DNA from: G965232465 sp965276005
GTDB lineage: Bacteria > Pseudomonadota > Alphaproteobacteria > JAQWUY01
Direction: 5' to 3'
Assembly (NCBI GenBank): GCA_965276005.1
Contig: OZ254962.1
Span: 1,798,001-1,862,000 of the forward strand
DNA: 64,000 bases
The notes under the pieces are model-generated. The model searched no databases and was not told the DNA's origin. It was given only the letters and a program-made list of their open reading frames with translations. Below, in pieces: positions 18,836 to 28,061 of this stretch; the first letter of the stretch is position 1; each line of letters starts with the position of its first letter. Both the position numbers and the translations under genes were made by a program.

Positions 18836-19675
18836 TTATGCCCTTAATCGAGCGGTAAACCGCCCTTGTATATATGCGGTGCTTACCAAAGTAAACAGGC
18901 TAAACAGCAAAATAACTGTGGCAATCGCCGCCGCCCCCACATAGTCAAATTCTTCCAACTTAATCATAATCAGTAACGATGTGATTTCCGTTTCAAACGG
19001 GATATTGCCGGCAATAAAAATAATCGCCCCAAATTCCCCCAAAGACCTTGAAAATGCCACACTTGCCCCGGAGACAAACGCTGGTAAAGTTTGTGGAAAC
19101 ACGATATATCGAAACACTTGGTAGCCACTTGCCCCTAATGACGCCCCCGCCTGCTCCAGATTTTTGTTCAGCGATTGCAACACCGGCTGGACGCTCCTGA
19201 CGCCAAATGGCAACGAAGTAAAAGTCATAGCAATCATAATCCCCACCCAAGTATACGCCACTTGCCACCCAAATATATCCAAAGTCTGCCCCATAAAGCC
19301 GTTTTCATCATACAACGCCACCAACGCCACCCCCGCTACTGAAGTGGGCAACGCAAACGGTAAATCAATACACGCATCGAGAATTTTTTTGCCAACAAAA
19401 TTATAATGGGTTAATACCCACGCAATGACAAACCCAAAGACAACATTTAACACGGTGGCAATGCCCGCCACTTTCAGGGTCAACGCATACGACACCACCG
19501 CCCGCTCATCGGTAACGATATACCAAATATCGACCAAAGAAGCATCAGACAACTGCCACAACACTGCAAGAAACGGCAACACAATAATAAAAGTAACAAA
19601 CACCAACGCAACCGCCAGCGTCGTATAACGCATGGGCAATGCACTAAATGTAGGGTGTATCCATCGCTTTATCAT
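18836..19675 (-). CDS. cysT: Sulfate/thiosulfate ABC permease CysT-like
   Basis: Partner permease of about 279 residues with six hydrophobic segments. CysT-like features: DLPFALPTSVAGVALVALY (about residues 100-118), the EAA loop (GASLGASGYQVFRYIVFPQT) and SRSLGEFGAIIFIAGNIPFETEI. The ATG at 19675 is chosen (MIKRWIHPTF); an upstream TTG at 19717 is open but adds an unmatched hydrophobic stretch, and neither has a strong ribosome site. First gene of the importer operon. Confidence 0.9.
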   Translation of the reverse strand: MIKRWIHPTFSALPMRYTTLAVALVFVTFIIVLPFLAVLWQLSDASLVDIWYIVTDERAVVSYALTLKVAGIATVLNVVFGFVIAWVLTHYNFVGKKILDACIDLPFALPTSVAGVALVALYDENGFMGQTLDIFGWQVAYTWVGIMIAMTFTSLPFGVRSVQPVLQSLNKNLEQAGASLGASGYQVFRYIVFPQTLPAFVSGASVAFSRSLGEFGAIIFIAGNIPFETEITSLLIMIKLEEFDYVGAAAIATVILLFSLFTLVSTAYIQGRFTARLRA

Positions 19676-19898
19676 AACACACACTGTATACCATAAAACA
19701 CACAACCAAGCCACCAAAAATGCGTTTTTTATTGGTGGTGGGCATTGTCTCCCATTACAAAAACTTCTCTTAAAAAATCAAAACTACATTTTACAGTACA
19801 GGTAAGAAAATTATTTTATACGAATTTCACTATTGTTTTTGGATAGATTGATATTGATTGATAAATTGTTTTTTATATTTACAAGGACTGTTTAAATT

Positions 19899-20051
19899 AT
19901 GAGAGATTTAAAAATTGATGCTAAAATCAAACCATTACGAGAGATTTTGTGTTCGGATTATATTTTTTATCAAATTCCAGATTATCAAAGACCATATGCT
20001 TGGGATAAAGATAATTTGTCAGATTTAGTAGATGACCTAATTAAAAAATAG
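19899..20051 (+). pseudogene. N-terminal fragment of a DUF262/GmrSD-type nuclease
   Basis: A 50-codon frame with the ribosome site AAGGA. Its residues 25-46 (IPDYQRPYAWDKDNLSDL) match the conserved start of DUF262 proteins, the ParB-like domain of GmrSD type IV restriction enzymes that attack modified DNA. The frame ends at TAG at 20049, where full proteins run for several hundred residues, so only a stump remains. It adjoins transposase debris. Confidence 0.7.
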
Positions 20052-20153
20052 GGTGGTGTGTATAGTGTATTTCATGGGAATATAAAATGCCGTCATAAGA
20101 GCATGACCACCGATACAAACAAGCCTTGATGCACAGCAAGGAAAAGATAACCT

Positions 20154-20290
20154 GTGCTGTACTTGATAAGACAAAACGGAGCAAGGCAGGTTATGGCAGT
20201 CAGAAATTATCCAAGAAACAAGAAAAACGCAACAAAAGGTTTATCATCGCTTCGGGCAAAAGTGGAACATCCATTTAGGATTATAATAAG
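20154..20290 (+). mobile_element. Transposase C-terminal remnant (IS5-like)
   Basis: An open frame running from 20154 contains SLRAKVEHPFRIIIRY at about 20251-20298, which resembles the conserved C-terminal ARVEHPFRVIKRQFG stretch of IS5-family DDE transposases. The rest is degraded: upstream sequence is broken by stops, and downstream the frame simply runs into the antisense of the regulator gene. No terminal repeats were found. Together with the DUF262 stump this marks a deletion or insertion scar. Confidence 0.5.
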
Positions 20291-20297
20291 ATATATA

Positions 20298-21071
20298 TCA
20301 GACCGTTATTTCACCACCACACTCGAAGCAGAACTTTTCACATTCTTGGCTTTTGGGGCACATGGTCGCCGTATCAAGGTCACAAAAATCACATAGCACA
20401 TCGTCTTTTTTAACATAAACCGTATTGTTGTCTATCGCTATGCCCATGGGTTCAATCTTTTTTATCACACGGGAAAAAGTTTCGGGGGTTATACCCAAAT
20501 AATTCGCCACATCTTGTTTCTTAAATGGCAATGTAAAGATGTTGGGGGTGCCCTTTTTTAAATACTCTGACAAAAAATAGTACCCAACCCGTTGTACGGG
20601 TGATTTGATGCTTAGAACATCAATATGTTGAATAGTTGCACGGTAATTTATTGCCATAGATTTTAATAGCCTCATAGCAAGAATATCGTTATTGTCCAGC
20701 TGTTTTGACACAAATGATTTGGGAACAAATAATACAGTGCTTGGCTGTACAGCTTGCAGATTTATGGTAATAGGCGTTTGCAAAATCAGACTATCTTCTA
20801 GACACATATCACCAGAATTAAATAAGTTGATAGTTATTTGTTTACCAGATTCACTAATACGGGTTGTGCGTAATGTTCCTGTTATCAGTACATAGAACCC
20901 CTGTGGCATATCCCCTTGTTGGGCAATAATTTGTTCGGGTTCGTATGTTTCGATGATAGCATTTTCCCATATATCAACAAGGTTATTGCTTGTCATTTCC
21001 TTTAAAAAAACAGCCCCCCTGCGGGTATTATATGCACAGAAGTTTTGCAGATTCTTTATACTTTTTTGCAT
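20298..21071 (-). CDS. Crp/Fnr family regulator with cysteine-rich C-terminal tail
   Basis: A 257-residue Crp/Fnr protein: cyclic-nucleotide-binding-like beta-roll (ENAIIETYEPEQIIAQQGDM, GFYVLITGTLRTT), long dimer helix, and winged helix-turn-helix (KQDVANYLGITPETFSRVIKKI, residues about 187-208). The FNR N-terminal cysteine set is absent; instead the last about 28 residues carry six cysteines (CDFC, MCPKSQEC, KFCFEC). That tail is unusual and could hold a metal or Fe-S cluster. Start at 21071 (MQKSIKNL) rather than 21149. Divergent from narK1 with an FNR-like site between, so it probably activates nitrate respiration, as DNR/NarR-type proteins do. Confidence 0.9.
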   Translation of the reverse strand: MQKSIKNLQNFCAYNTRRGAVFLKEMTSNNLVDIWENAIIETYEPEQIIAQQGDMPQGFYVLITGTLRTTRISESGKQITINLFNSGDMCLEDSLILQTPITINLQAVQPSTVLFVPKSFVSKQLDNNDILAMRLLKSMAINYRATIQHIDVLSIKSPVQRVGYYFLSEYLKKGTPNIFTLPFKKQDVANYLGITPETFSRVIKKIEPMGIAIDNNTVYVKKDDVLCDFCDLDTATMCPKSQECEKFCFECGGEITV

Positions 21072-21135
21072 GGTCTTATCTCTCTCATTTATCAATATTC
21101 TTATACAATATACGATGTAAATATCGTATGTTCGC

Positions 21136-21149
21136 TTGATTATACTCAA
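21136..21149. promoter_or_regulatory. FNR/DNR-like box upstream of narK1
   Basis: TTGAT-TATA-CTCAA, nine of ten positions of the TTGAT-N4-ATCAA palindrome, in the intergenic region between the Crp/Fnr gene and narK1 (about 130 bases before the narK1 ATG). It fits the anaerobic activation expected for this operon. Confidence 0.7.
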
Positions 21150-21280
21150 TTACAGAACAATACATTTATTATAGGATAGTATAAATTAAATATCAAGTTA
21201 AATATTTATAGGTGCTTGAATACCAAGGACATTTAAATGATTTGTAAACTTATTTATGTAATTTAAGGAGGACTTATACC

Positions 21281-22555
21281 ATGGTTACAAAGACGGATCA
21301 AAGCAGGGCATTATTCCTGAGTACTTTTGCGTTTACAGTATGTTTTGCGATTTGGACAATTTTTTCTATTTTAGGCGTAAAAATCAAACAAGAATTGGGC
21401 TTAAATGATACCCAGTTCGGTATATTGGTGGCAACACCCGTATTAACGGGGGCGTTGAGTCGCCTGTTGCTGGGTATTTGGGCGGATCAGTATGGGGGAC
21501 GAATTGTAATGGCGTTGACCATGACCGCATCGGCGATTGCCACATATTTATTATCCTCTGTTACAACATATGAAATGTTTTTAGTTGCCGCCCTAGGGGT
21601 GGGGCTTGCCGGTGGGGGATTTGCCGTGGGTATAACCTATGTATCCCAATGGTATGAAAAAGAAAAACAAGGCACCGCACTAGGGATATTCGGTGTGGGT
21701 AATGTGGGGGCGGCAGTTACCAATTTTGGGGCACCGTACCTGCTTATCGCCCTTGGGTGGCAAGACACAGCAAAAGTATATGCGGTAGTTATGTTTGTGG
21801 TTGCTGTATTGTTTTACATTCTGGCAAAAGATGACCCAAAACTAGCGGAACGCAAGGCAAAAAACCAAAAACCCGTTGGGATTATTGAACAAATGGCACC
21901 ATTAAAGAACTTACGAGTATGGCGTTTTTCATTGTATTATTTCTTTGTATTCGGGGCGTTTGTTGCCTTGGCATTATGGTTGCCACGGTACTATGTGGGC
22001 GTGTATGGATTAGACATTAAAACCGCCGGTCTGTTGGCGGCAGCGTATGCATTGCCGGGGTCTGTTTTCCGTGCATTGGGCGGGTATTGGTCCGATAAAT
22101 GGGGGGCAAGATTCGTTATGTATGCGACCTTTATTGCCTGTGCCATTGCTACATTTATCATGTCATATCCACAAACCACTTATGTGGTACAAGGTATCGA
22201 CGGCGATATAACATTTTCATTCGGTCTTAGTTTACCCGTATTTGTGTTTTTGACCATTGTTTTGGGATTCTTTATGTCCTTAGGCAAGGCGGCGGTGTAT
22301 AAACATATCCCCGTGTATTACCCAAATAATGTGGGTGCCGTAGGCGGTATTGTTGGCTTAATCGGTGGATTAGGCGGGTTCTTTTTGCCCATTACATTCG
22401 GAATTATGAACGATGTTATTGATGTGTGGACCAGTTGCTTTATGTTGTTATTCTTAATTACCTTTGTTGCACTGATTTGGATGCATGTATCGATTGTAAT
22501 ACAGGAAAAACCTTTGAAAAAATCTAAGTTTTTACCAGAACTTGATGAATCTTAA
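21281..22555 (+). CDS. narK1: Nitrate transporter NarK1-type (MFS)
   Basis: A 424-residue, 12-helix major facilitator protein of the nitrate/nitrite porter family, NarK1-like (nitrate/proton symport). The nitrate signature regions are GLAGGGFAVGITYVSQWYEKEKQGTALGIFGVGNVG (residues about 107-142) and GLIGGLGGFFLPITFG near 362-377. A strong AAGGAGG ribosome site lies at 21264. First gene of the nar operon, 23 bases before narK2. Confidence 0.93.
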   Translation: MVTKTDQSRALFLSTFAFTVCFAIWTIFSILGVKIKQELGLNDTQFGILVATPVLTGALSRLLLGIWADQYGGRIVMALTMTASAIATYLLSSVTTYEMFLVAALGVGLAGGGFAVGITYVSQWYEKEKQGTALGIFGVGNVGAAVTNFGAPYLLIALGWQDTAKVYAVVMFVVAVLFYILAKDDPKLAERKAKNQKPVGIIEQMAPLKNLRVWRFSLYYFFVFGAFVALALWLPRYYVGVYGLDIKTAGLLAAAYALPGSVFRALGGYWSDKWGARFVMYATFIACAIATFIMSYPQTTYVVQGIDGDITFSFGLSLPVFVFLTIVLGFFMSLGKAAVYKHIPVYYPNNVGAVGGIVGLIGGLGGFFLPITFGIMNDVIDVWTSCFMLLFLITFVALIWMHVSIVIQEKPLKKSKFLPELDES

Positions 22556-22578
22556 AATATCAAGGAGGAGTATATATT

Positions 22579-24192
22579 ATGTCCAAAGATTTAATGAATT
22601 GGGAACCAGAAAATACCGGTGAATGGACATCGGGGGGGGCTAGTGTAGCATGGCGGAATTTAATTATTTCCATCCCATGTTTGTTATGTGGGTTTGCCGT
22701 ATGGTTGTATTGGAGCATCATTACCGTACAAATGCTAAACATTGGTTTTGTATTTAGCAAATCTGATTTATTCACCTTAATGGCAATTGCGGGTATTTCT
22801 GGTGCCACATTGCGGATTCCCAGTTCCTTTTTTATCCGTTTAGCGGGTGGTCGAAACACTATATTTTTTACCACTGCATTATTGATTGCCCCTGCGTGGG
22901 GTGCGGGTGTGGCATTACAAAATATTAACACCCCATTATGGGTATTTCAATTGTTGGCGTTATTGTCCGGTTTTGGGGGTGGTAATTTTGCATCATCCAT
23001 GTCAAACATCAGCTTCTTTTTCCCCAAGAAAGTCCAAGGTTTGTCCCTTGGGCTAAATGCGGGATTGGGAAATTTTGGGGTTACAACGATGCAAATTTTG
23101 GTACCTTTGGTGATGACCTTTGGTATTTTTTGGGGCGATGCCATGGTGTTGCAAAATACATCTGGTACTTTAATTGGTAAAATTCCTGCGGGAACGGATA
23201 CTTATATTCACAATGCGGGCTTTGTTTGGGTTGCGGTGCTAATACCACTTAGCATTATTGCATATTTTGGCATGAATAATATTAAGGCGAATCATGTATC
23301 CCCTGATGTAGATGGGGTGCTACCTGCCATATTCAAAATTTTCATAATGTTGGTAATCGGCCTTGTCATTGCTTCTGGTGGGTTGTGGTTAATGTTACCA
23401 GAATCCGCAAATGGTAGTGGATTAAACATTAGTAAATGGATTGTATTACCCCTTATTATTGCCGTAACCGTATTCGGATTAAAACTGATTCCCATCAAAA
23501 ATATCCAAGAAAGTTTAAAACGCCAATATCAAATTTTCGGCAATTCCCATACTTGGGTAATGACCATTATTTACACCATGACATTTGGATCATTTATTGG
23601 CTTTTCTGCGGCATTTCCGTTGGCAATTAAGGTTATATTTGGGTACCAACATGTAGCGGATGCTAGTGGGGTTATGACCCATAACCTGATTAACCCCAAT
23701 GCCCCCAGTGCGTTAATGTACGCATGGATGGGTCCATTTATCGGGGCGTTAATTCGTCCGATTGGTGGGTGGATTTCCGACCGTTTAGGCGGTGCGTTGG
23801 TGACGCAAATTTGTGCCATTGCCATGGTTATTGGTGCATTAGGTGTGGCATACTATATGAAATTGGCATATGCATCGGCAACCCCAGAAGAATATTTCCT
23901 ACCATTTTTTATTATATTCCTAGTTTTATTTATGGCTAGCGGTATTGGTAACGGATCCACTTTCCGTACCATTGCCAAAGTCTTTAACAAAGAACAAGCA
24001 GGTCCTGTTTTGGGGTGGACATCTGCGGTTGCCGCATACGGTGCATTTATCATCCCCAAAATATTAGGCGAACAAATTAAAGCCACCACCCCAGAATTAG
24101 CACTATATGGTATTGCTGTGTTTTATATGGTTTGTGTGGTTTTAAATTGGTATGTGTATTTACGCAAAACATCCCACTACCAAAACCCTTAA
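22579..24192 (+). CDS. narK2: Nitrate/nitrite transporter NarK2-type (MFS)
   Basis: Second nitrate/nitrite porter, 537 residues, NarK2-like (nitrate/nitrite antiport). Nitrate-signature segments are GFGGGNFASSMSNISFFFPKK (about residues 132-152) and GSTFRTIAKVFNKEQAG near 455-471. It is longer than narK1 through extended loops. In Paracoccus NarK is a NarK1-NarK2 fusion; in Pseudomonas, as here, the two are separate genes ahead of narG. Ribosome site CAAGGAGG. Confidence 0.93.
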   Translation: MSKDLMNWEPENTGEWTSGGASVAWRNLIISIPCLLCGFAVWLYWSIITVQMLNIGFVFSKSDLFTLMAIAGISGATLRIPSSFFIRLAGGRNTIFFTTALLIAPAWGAGVALQNINTPLWVFQLLALLSGFGGGNFASSMSNISFFFPKKVQGLSLGLNAGLGNFGVTTMQILVPLVMTFGIFWGDAMVLQNTSGTLIGKIPAGTDTYIHNAGFVWVAVLIPLSIIAYFGMNNIKANHVSPDVDGVLPAIFKIFIMLVIGLVIASGGLWLMLPESANGSGLNISKWIVLPLIIAVTVFGLKLIPIKNIQESLKRQYQIFGNSHTWVMTIIYTMTFGSFIGFSAAFPLAIKVIFGYQHVADASGVMTHNLINPNAPSALMYAWMGPFIGALIRPIGGWISDRLGGALVTQICAIAMVIGALGVAYYMKLAYASATPEEYFLPFFIIFLVLFMASGIGNGSTFRTIAKVFNKEQAGPVLGWTSAVAAYGAFIIPKILGEQIKATTPELALYGIAVFYMVCVVLNWYVYLRKTSHYQNP

Positions 24193-24253
24193 ATCGGTTT
24201 TATTCGGTACTTTTTTTGTCTGGTTTAATACTGAAAAACAAAGGGTTAACCGC

Positions 24254-24267
24254 TTGACTACAATCAA
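24254..24267. promoter_or_regulatory. FNR/DNR-like box upstream of narG
   Basis: TTGAC-TACA-ATCAA between narK2 and narG, nine of ten positions of the FNR/DNR palindrome. It lies about 70 bases before the narG ATG, so narGHJI probably has its own anaerobic promoter in addition to read-through from narK. Confidence 0.7.
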
Positions 24268-24331
24268 GGATGAATTTTTTGATACGATTTACAGTATCCT
24301 TATCTGATTATACTTATGGAGGCTTATTTTA

Positions 24332-27300
24332 ATGAGTTATTTTATAGATCGTATGAGTTATTTTAAACAAAAACGGGAAACCTTCGCCAACGGGCATGGT
24401 GTGACCACTTCGGAAAATCGGGGATGGGAACAAGGGTATCGTGATAGGTGGGCCCATGACAAGATTGTGCGTTCTACCCATGGTGTGAATTGCACAGGGT
24501 CTTGTTCTTGGAAGATATATGTTAAGAATGGGTTAATCACTTGGGAAACCCAACAAACAGATTATCCCCGTACCCGTCCCGATTTACCCAATCATGAACC
24601 CCGTGGGTGTGCTAGGGGCGCTAGTTACAGTTGGTATATATATGCGGCAAACCGTTTAAAATATCCGATGATTCGTAAAAGGTTACTTGAAATTTGGCGG
24701 AAGACTAAGGCACAAATATCAAACCCTGTGGAGGCTTGGGCATCCATTCAAAATGACCCTGTTTTACGCCAATCGTATCAAAAAGTCCGTGGTCATGGGG
24801 GGTTTGTACGGGCGGACTGGGACGAAGTCCAAGAAATTATTGTGGCGGCAAATATTCATACGATTAAGGTGCATGGACCCGATCGTTTAATTGGTTTTTC
24901 GCCGATTCCTGCCATGTCTATGGTGTCATATGCGGCGGGATCACGCTATTTGTCCTTATTGGGCGGTGTGTGTATGAGTTTTTACGATTGGTATTGTGAT
25001 TTACCGCCCTCTTCCCCGCAAAGTTGGGGCGAACAAACGGATGTACCCGAAAGTGCCGATTGGTATAATTCTGGTTTCATTATTATGTGGGGGTCAAATG
25101 TTCCGCAAACCCGAACACCTGATGCCCACTTTATGACCGAAGCCCGTTACAAAGGCACACAGGTCGTAACCGTTACCCCCGATTATTCCGAGGCGTCCAA
25201 ATTTGGTGATATTTGGTTGAATCCAAAACAGGGTACGGATGCGGCAATGGGTATGGCAATGGGGCATGTTATTTTACGGGAATTTCATTTGGATAATGTA
25301 TCCGAATATTTTGATGATTATACCCGTAAATACACGGATTTCCCATTCTTGGTAAAATTAGACCCACAAACAGACGGCACATATGCCCCGGGGCGTATGG
25401 TTCGAGCATCTGATTTTGATAATAATATGGGTGAAGACAATAACCCAGAATGGAAAACCGTATGCTTTGATGAAAATACGGGTAATATTACGGTGCCAAA
25501 AGGTTCCATCGGTTTTCGTTGGGGCGAACAAGGCAAATGGAATACTGTACCCCAAGACGCAAAAACTGGGGACGATATTCGCCCACAAAAAACTTTGTTA
25601 GGATCACACCAAGATATTGTCAAGGTTGGTTTTCCATACTTTGCCAATCATGAACACGAACATGGATATTTTGAACCTAATAAACAAGAAGAAATACTGA
25701 ATAGAAATATTCCTGTAAAATACTTGGAATTAAATGGGGAAAAAGTCGCCGTTGCGTGTGTGTTTGATTTAATGTGTGCCAATTATGGTATCTATCGGGA
25801 TGGATTGGGTGGTGACCATGTGGCAAAAACATATGATGAAAATATTCCATATACCCCAAAATGGCAGGAAAGCGTTACCTGTGTATCCCCCGAACAGGTT
25901 ATTCGTGTGGCACGGGAATTTGCCCGTAATGCGGATGTTACCAAGGGTAAATCAATGATTATTATTGGTGCGGCGATGAACCACTGGTATCACATGGATA
26001 TGAATTATCGTGCATGTATTAACATGTTGGTATTTTGTGGCTGTGTCGGGCAATCTGGTGGCGGTTGGGCCCACTATGTGGGACAAGAAAAGTTGCGTCC
26101 ACAAACTGGTTGGTTGCCGGTGGCATTTGCCTTGGATTGGGCTCGTCCCCCACGGCAACAAAATTCCACTTCGTTCTTTTATGCCCATACGGATCAGTGG
26201 CGATATGAAACCTTAAATGTGGGGGATGTTTTATCCCCACTTGCCAACAAAGATAAGTGGAAGGGGTCTATTATTGATTGTAACATCCGTGCGGAACGGA
26301 TGGGATGGTTACCATCCGCCCCACAATTACAAGAAAATCCCATTGATTTGGTAAAACAGGCGAAATCCCAAGGCAAAGACCCCATTGAACATGTGGTCGA
26401 ACGGCTAAGCAAAGGGGATTTACGCATGTCTTGTGAAGACCCTGATAACCCAGCTAACTGGCCACGGAATTTATTTGTATGGCGGTCTAACTTATTGGGT
26501 TCATCTGGTAAAGGGCATGAATATTTCCTAAAACATTTCCTTGGCACCACACATGGTGTACAGGGCAAAGATTTAGGCGATCAAGGTCTGGAAACATCCG
26601 AAGAAGTGGTATGGCACGACCAAGCCCCCGAAGGCAAATTAGATTTGATAACCACACTAGATTTCCGTATGTCTACAACTTGTTTGTATTCGGATATTGT
26701 ATTGCCCACCGCCAGCTGGTACGAGAAAAACGACTTAAACACATCGGATATGCATCCATTTATTCACCCGTTGTCCAAGGCAATTGACCCCGTATGGCAG
26801 AGCAAATCTGATTGGGAAATCTACAAGGGATTAGCCAAGAAATTTTCTGAAATGTGCGAAGGCAACCTAACCGCAGAAGAAGAGATCGTTTTAAACCCGA
26901 TTCAACACGATACACCCGGGGAATTATCGCAACCGGATGTCAAAGAATGGCGTAAGGGCGAATGTGACCTTATCCCCGGCAAAACCGCCCCAATGATGAA
27001 GGTTATTGAACGCAATTATCCCGATACATATAAACGGTTTACTTCCCTAGGACCATTGTTGGAAAACATTGGTAATGGGGGCAAAGGTATTGCATGGAAT
27101 ACGGAACACGAAGTGGACTTCTTGAAAAAACTAAATGGGAAAAACAAAGACGGACGGGCGAATATCATCACCGACATCGATGCGTGCGAGGTCGTATTAA
27201 GCCTTGCCCCAGAAACAAATGGCGAGGTCGCCGTAAGAGCATGGTCTGCGTTAAGCAAGATAACAGGGATTGACCATACACATCTAGCCCTGCCAAAAGA

Positions 27301-28057
27301 AGACGAAAAAATCCGCTTCTATGATATTCAGGCACAACCCCGCAAGATTATTAGTTCCCCCACTTGGAGTGGTTTGGAATCCGAACATGTATGTTATAAT
27401 GCGGGATACACCAATGTACATGAACATATTCCATGGCGGACATTGACCGGACGACAACAATTGTACCAAGATCACCCATGGATGATTGATTTTGGGGAAA
27501 GTCTGGTATCATACCGTCCCCCCATCAATACCAACACCGTCCAATATACATTGGACAAATATGGGGATGAATCACCAACAATTTTGTTAAATTTTATTAC
27601 CCCACACCAAAAATGGGGAATTCACTCTACATACAGTGATAACCTGCATATGTTGACCTTGTCCCGTGGGGGATCGATTGTGTGGTTAAGTGAAACGGAT
27701 GCTCAAAAAATCAATATAAAAGATAATGATTGGTTAGAAGTATTCAATAATCACGGTGTCATTATGGCACGGGCGGTTGTGTCCCAACGGGTCAATCAGG
27801 GTATGTTAATGATGTACCACGCCCAAGAAAAACTAGTCAACACCCCCGGTAGCAAGATTAGTAACGCCCGTGGCGGTATTCATAATTCGGTAACCCGTGC
27901 GACCTTGAAGCCTACGCACATGATTGGCGGATATGCCCAGTTGTCATATGGATTTAATTACTATGGCACTTGCGGTACCAACCGTGATGAATTTGTTGTT
28001 GTTCGTAAAGTGGACAAGATCGACTGGATGGATGAACCTTTGGAAATGGAGGCATAA
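24332..28057 (+). CDS. narG: Respiratory nitrate reductase alpha subunit NarG
   Basis: Catalytic subunit reducing nitrate to nitrite on the cytoplasmic side, 1,241 residues. The FS0 [4Fe-4S] ligands fit the H-x3-C-x3-C-x34-C pattern at His50, Cys54, Cys58 and Cys93. The molybdenum-ligand aspartate lies in ESADWYNSGFIIMWGSNVPQ, followed by QTRTPDAHF. It binds bis-MGD, hence the dependence on the moa/mob genes across the divide. There is no twin-arginine signal at the N-terminus, as for membrane-anchored cytoplasmic Nar. Ribosome site GGAGG. Followed after four bases by narH. Confidence 0.98.
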   Translation: MSYFIDRMSYFKQKRETFANGHGVTTSENRGWEQGYRDRWAHDKIVRSTHGVNCTGSCSWKIYVKNGLITWETQQTDYPRTRPDLPNHEPRGCARGASYSWYIYAANRLKYPMIRKRLLEIWRKTKAQISNPVEAWASIQNDPVLRQSYQKVRGHGGFVRADWDEVQEIIVAANIHTIKVHGPDRLIGFSPIPAMSMVSYAAGSRYLSLLGGVCMSFYDWYCDLPPSSPQSWGEQTDVPESADWYNSGFIIMWGSNVPQTRTPDAHFMTEARYKGTQVVTVTPDYSEASKFGDIWLNPKQGTDAAMGMAMGHVILREFHLDNVSEYFDDYTRKYTDFPFLVKLDPQTDGTYAPGRMVRASDFDNNMGEDNNPEWKTVCFDENTGNITVPKGSIGFRWGEQGKWNTVPQDAKTGDDIRPQKTLLGSHQDIVKVGFPYFANHEHEHGYFEPNKQEEILNRNIPVKYLELNGEKVAVACVFDLMCANYGIYRDGLGGDHVAKTYDENIPYTPKWQESVTCVSPEQVIRVAREFARNADVTKGKSMIIIGAAMNHWYHMDMNYRACINMLVFCGCVGQSGGGWAHYVGQEKLRPQTGWLPVAFALDWARPPRQQNSTSFFYAHTDQWRYETLNVGDVLSPLANKDKWKGSIIDCNIRAERMGWLPSAPQLQENPIDLVKQAKSQGKDPIEHVVERLSKGDLRMSCEDPDNPANWPRNLFVWRSNLLGSSGKGHEYFLKHFLGTTHGVQGKDLGDQGLETSEEVVWHDQAPEGKLDLITTLDFRMSTTCLYSDIVLPTASWYEKNDLNTSDMHPFIHPLSKAIDPVWQSKSDWEIYKGLAKKFSEMCEGNLTAEEEIVLNPIQHDTPGELSQPDVKEWRKGECDLIPGKTAPMMKVIERNYPDTYKRFTSLGPLLENIGNGGKGIAWNTEHEVDFLKKLNGKNKDGRANIITDIDACEVVLSLAPETNGEVAVRAWSALSKITGIDHTHLALPKEDEKIRFYDIQAQPRKIISSPTWSGLESEHVCYNAGYTNVHEHIPWRTLTGRQQLYQDHPWMIDFGESLVSYRPPINTNTVQYTLDKYGDESPTILLNFITPHQKWGIHSTYSDNLHMLTLSRGGSIVWLSETDAQKINIKDNDWLEVFNNHGVIMARAVVSQRVNQGMLMMYHAQEKLVNTPGSKISNARGGIHNSVTRATLKPTHMIGGYAQLSYGFNYYGTCGTNRDEFVVVRKVDKIDWMDEPLEMEA

Positions 28058-28061
28058 GCAA

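Noticed and set aside
20154..20396. 80-residue frame as an intact gene
   Set aside because: Its first part is transposase debris and its last third is the antisense of the Crp/Fnr gene end.
27924..28061. Upstream extension of NarH
   Set aside because: The extra 46 codons lie inside the end of narG in another frame; the GGAGG-preceded ATG at 28062 starts at the conserved NarH N-terminus.
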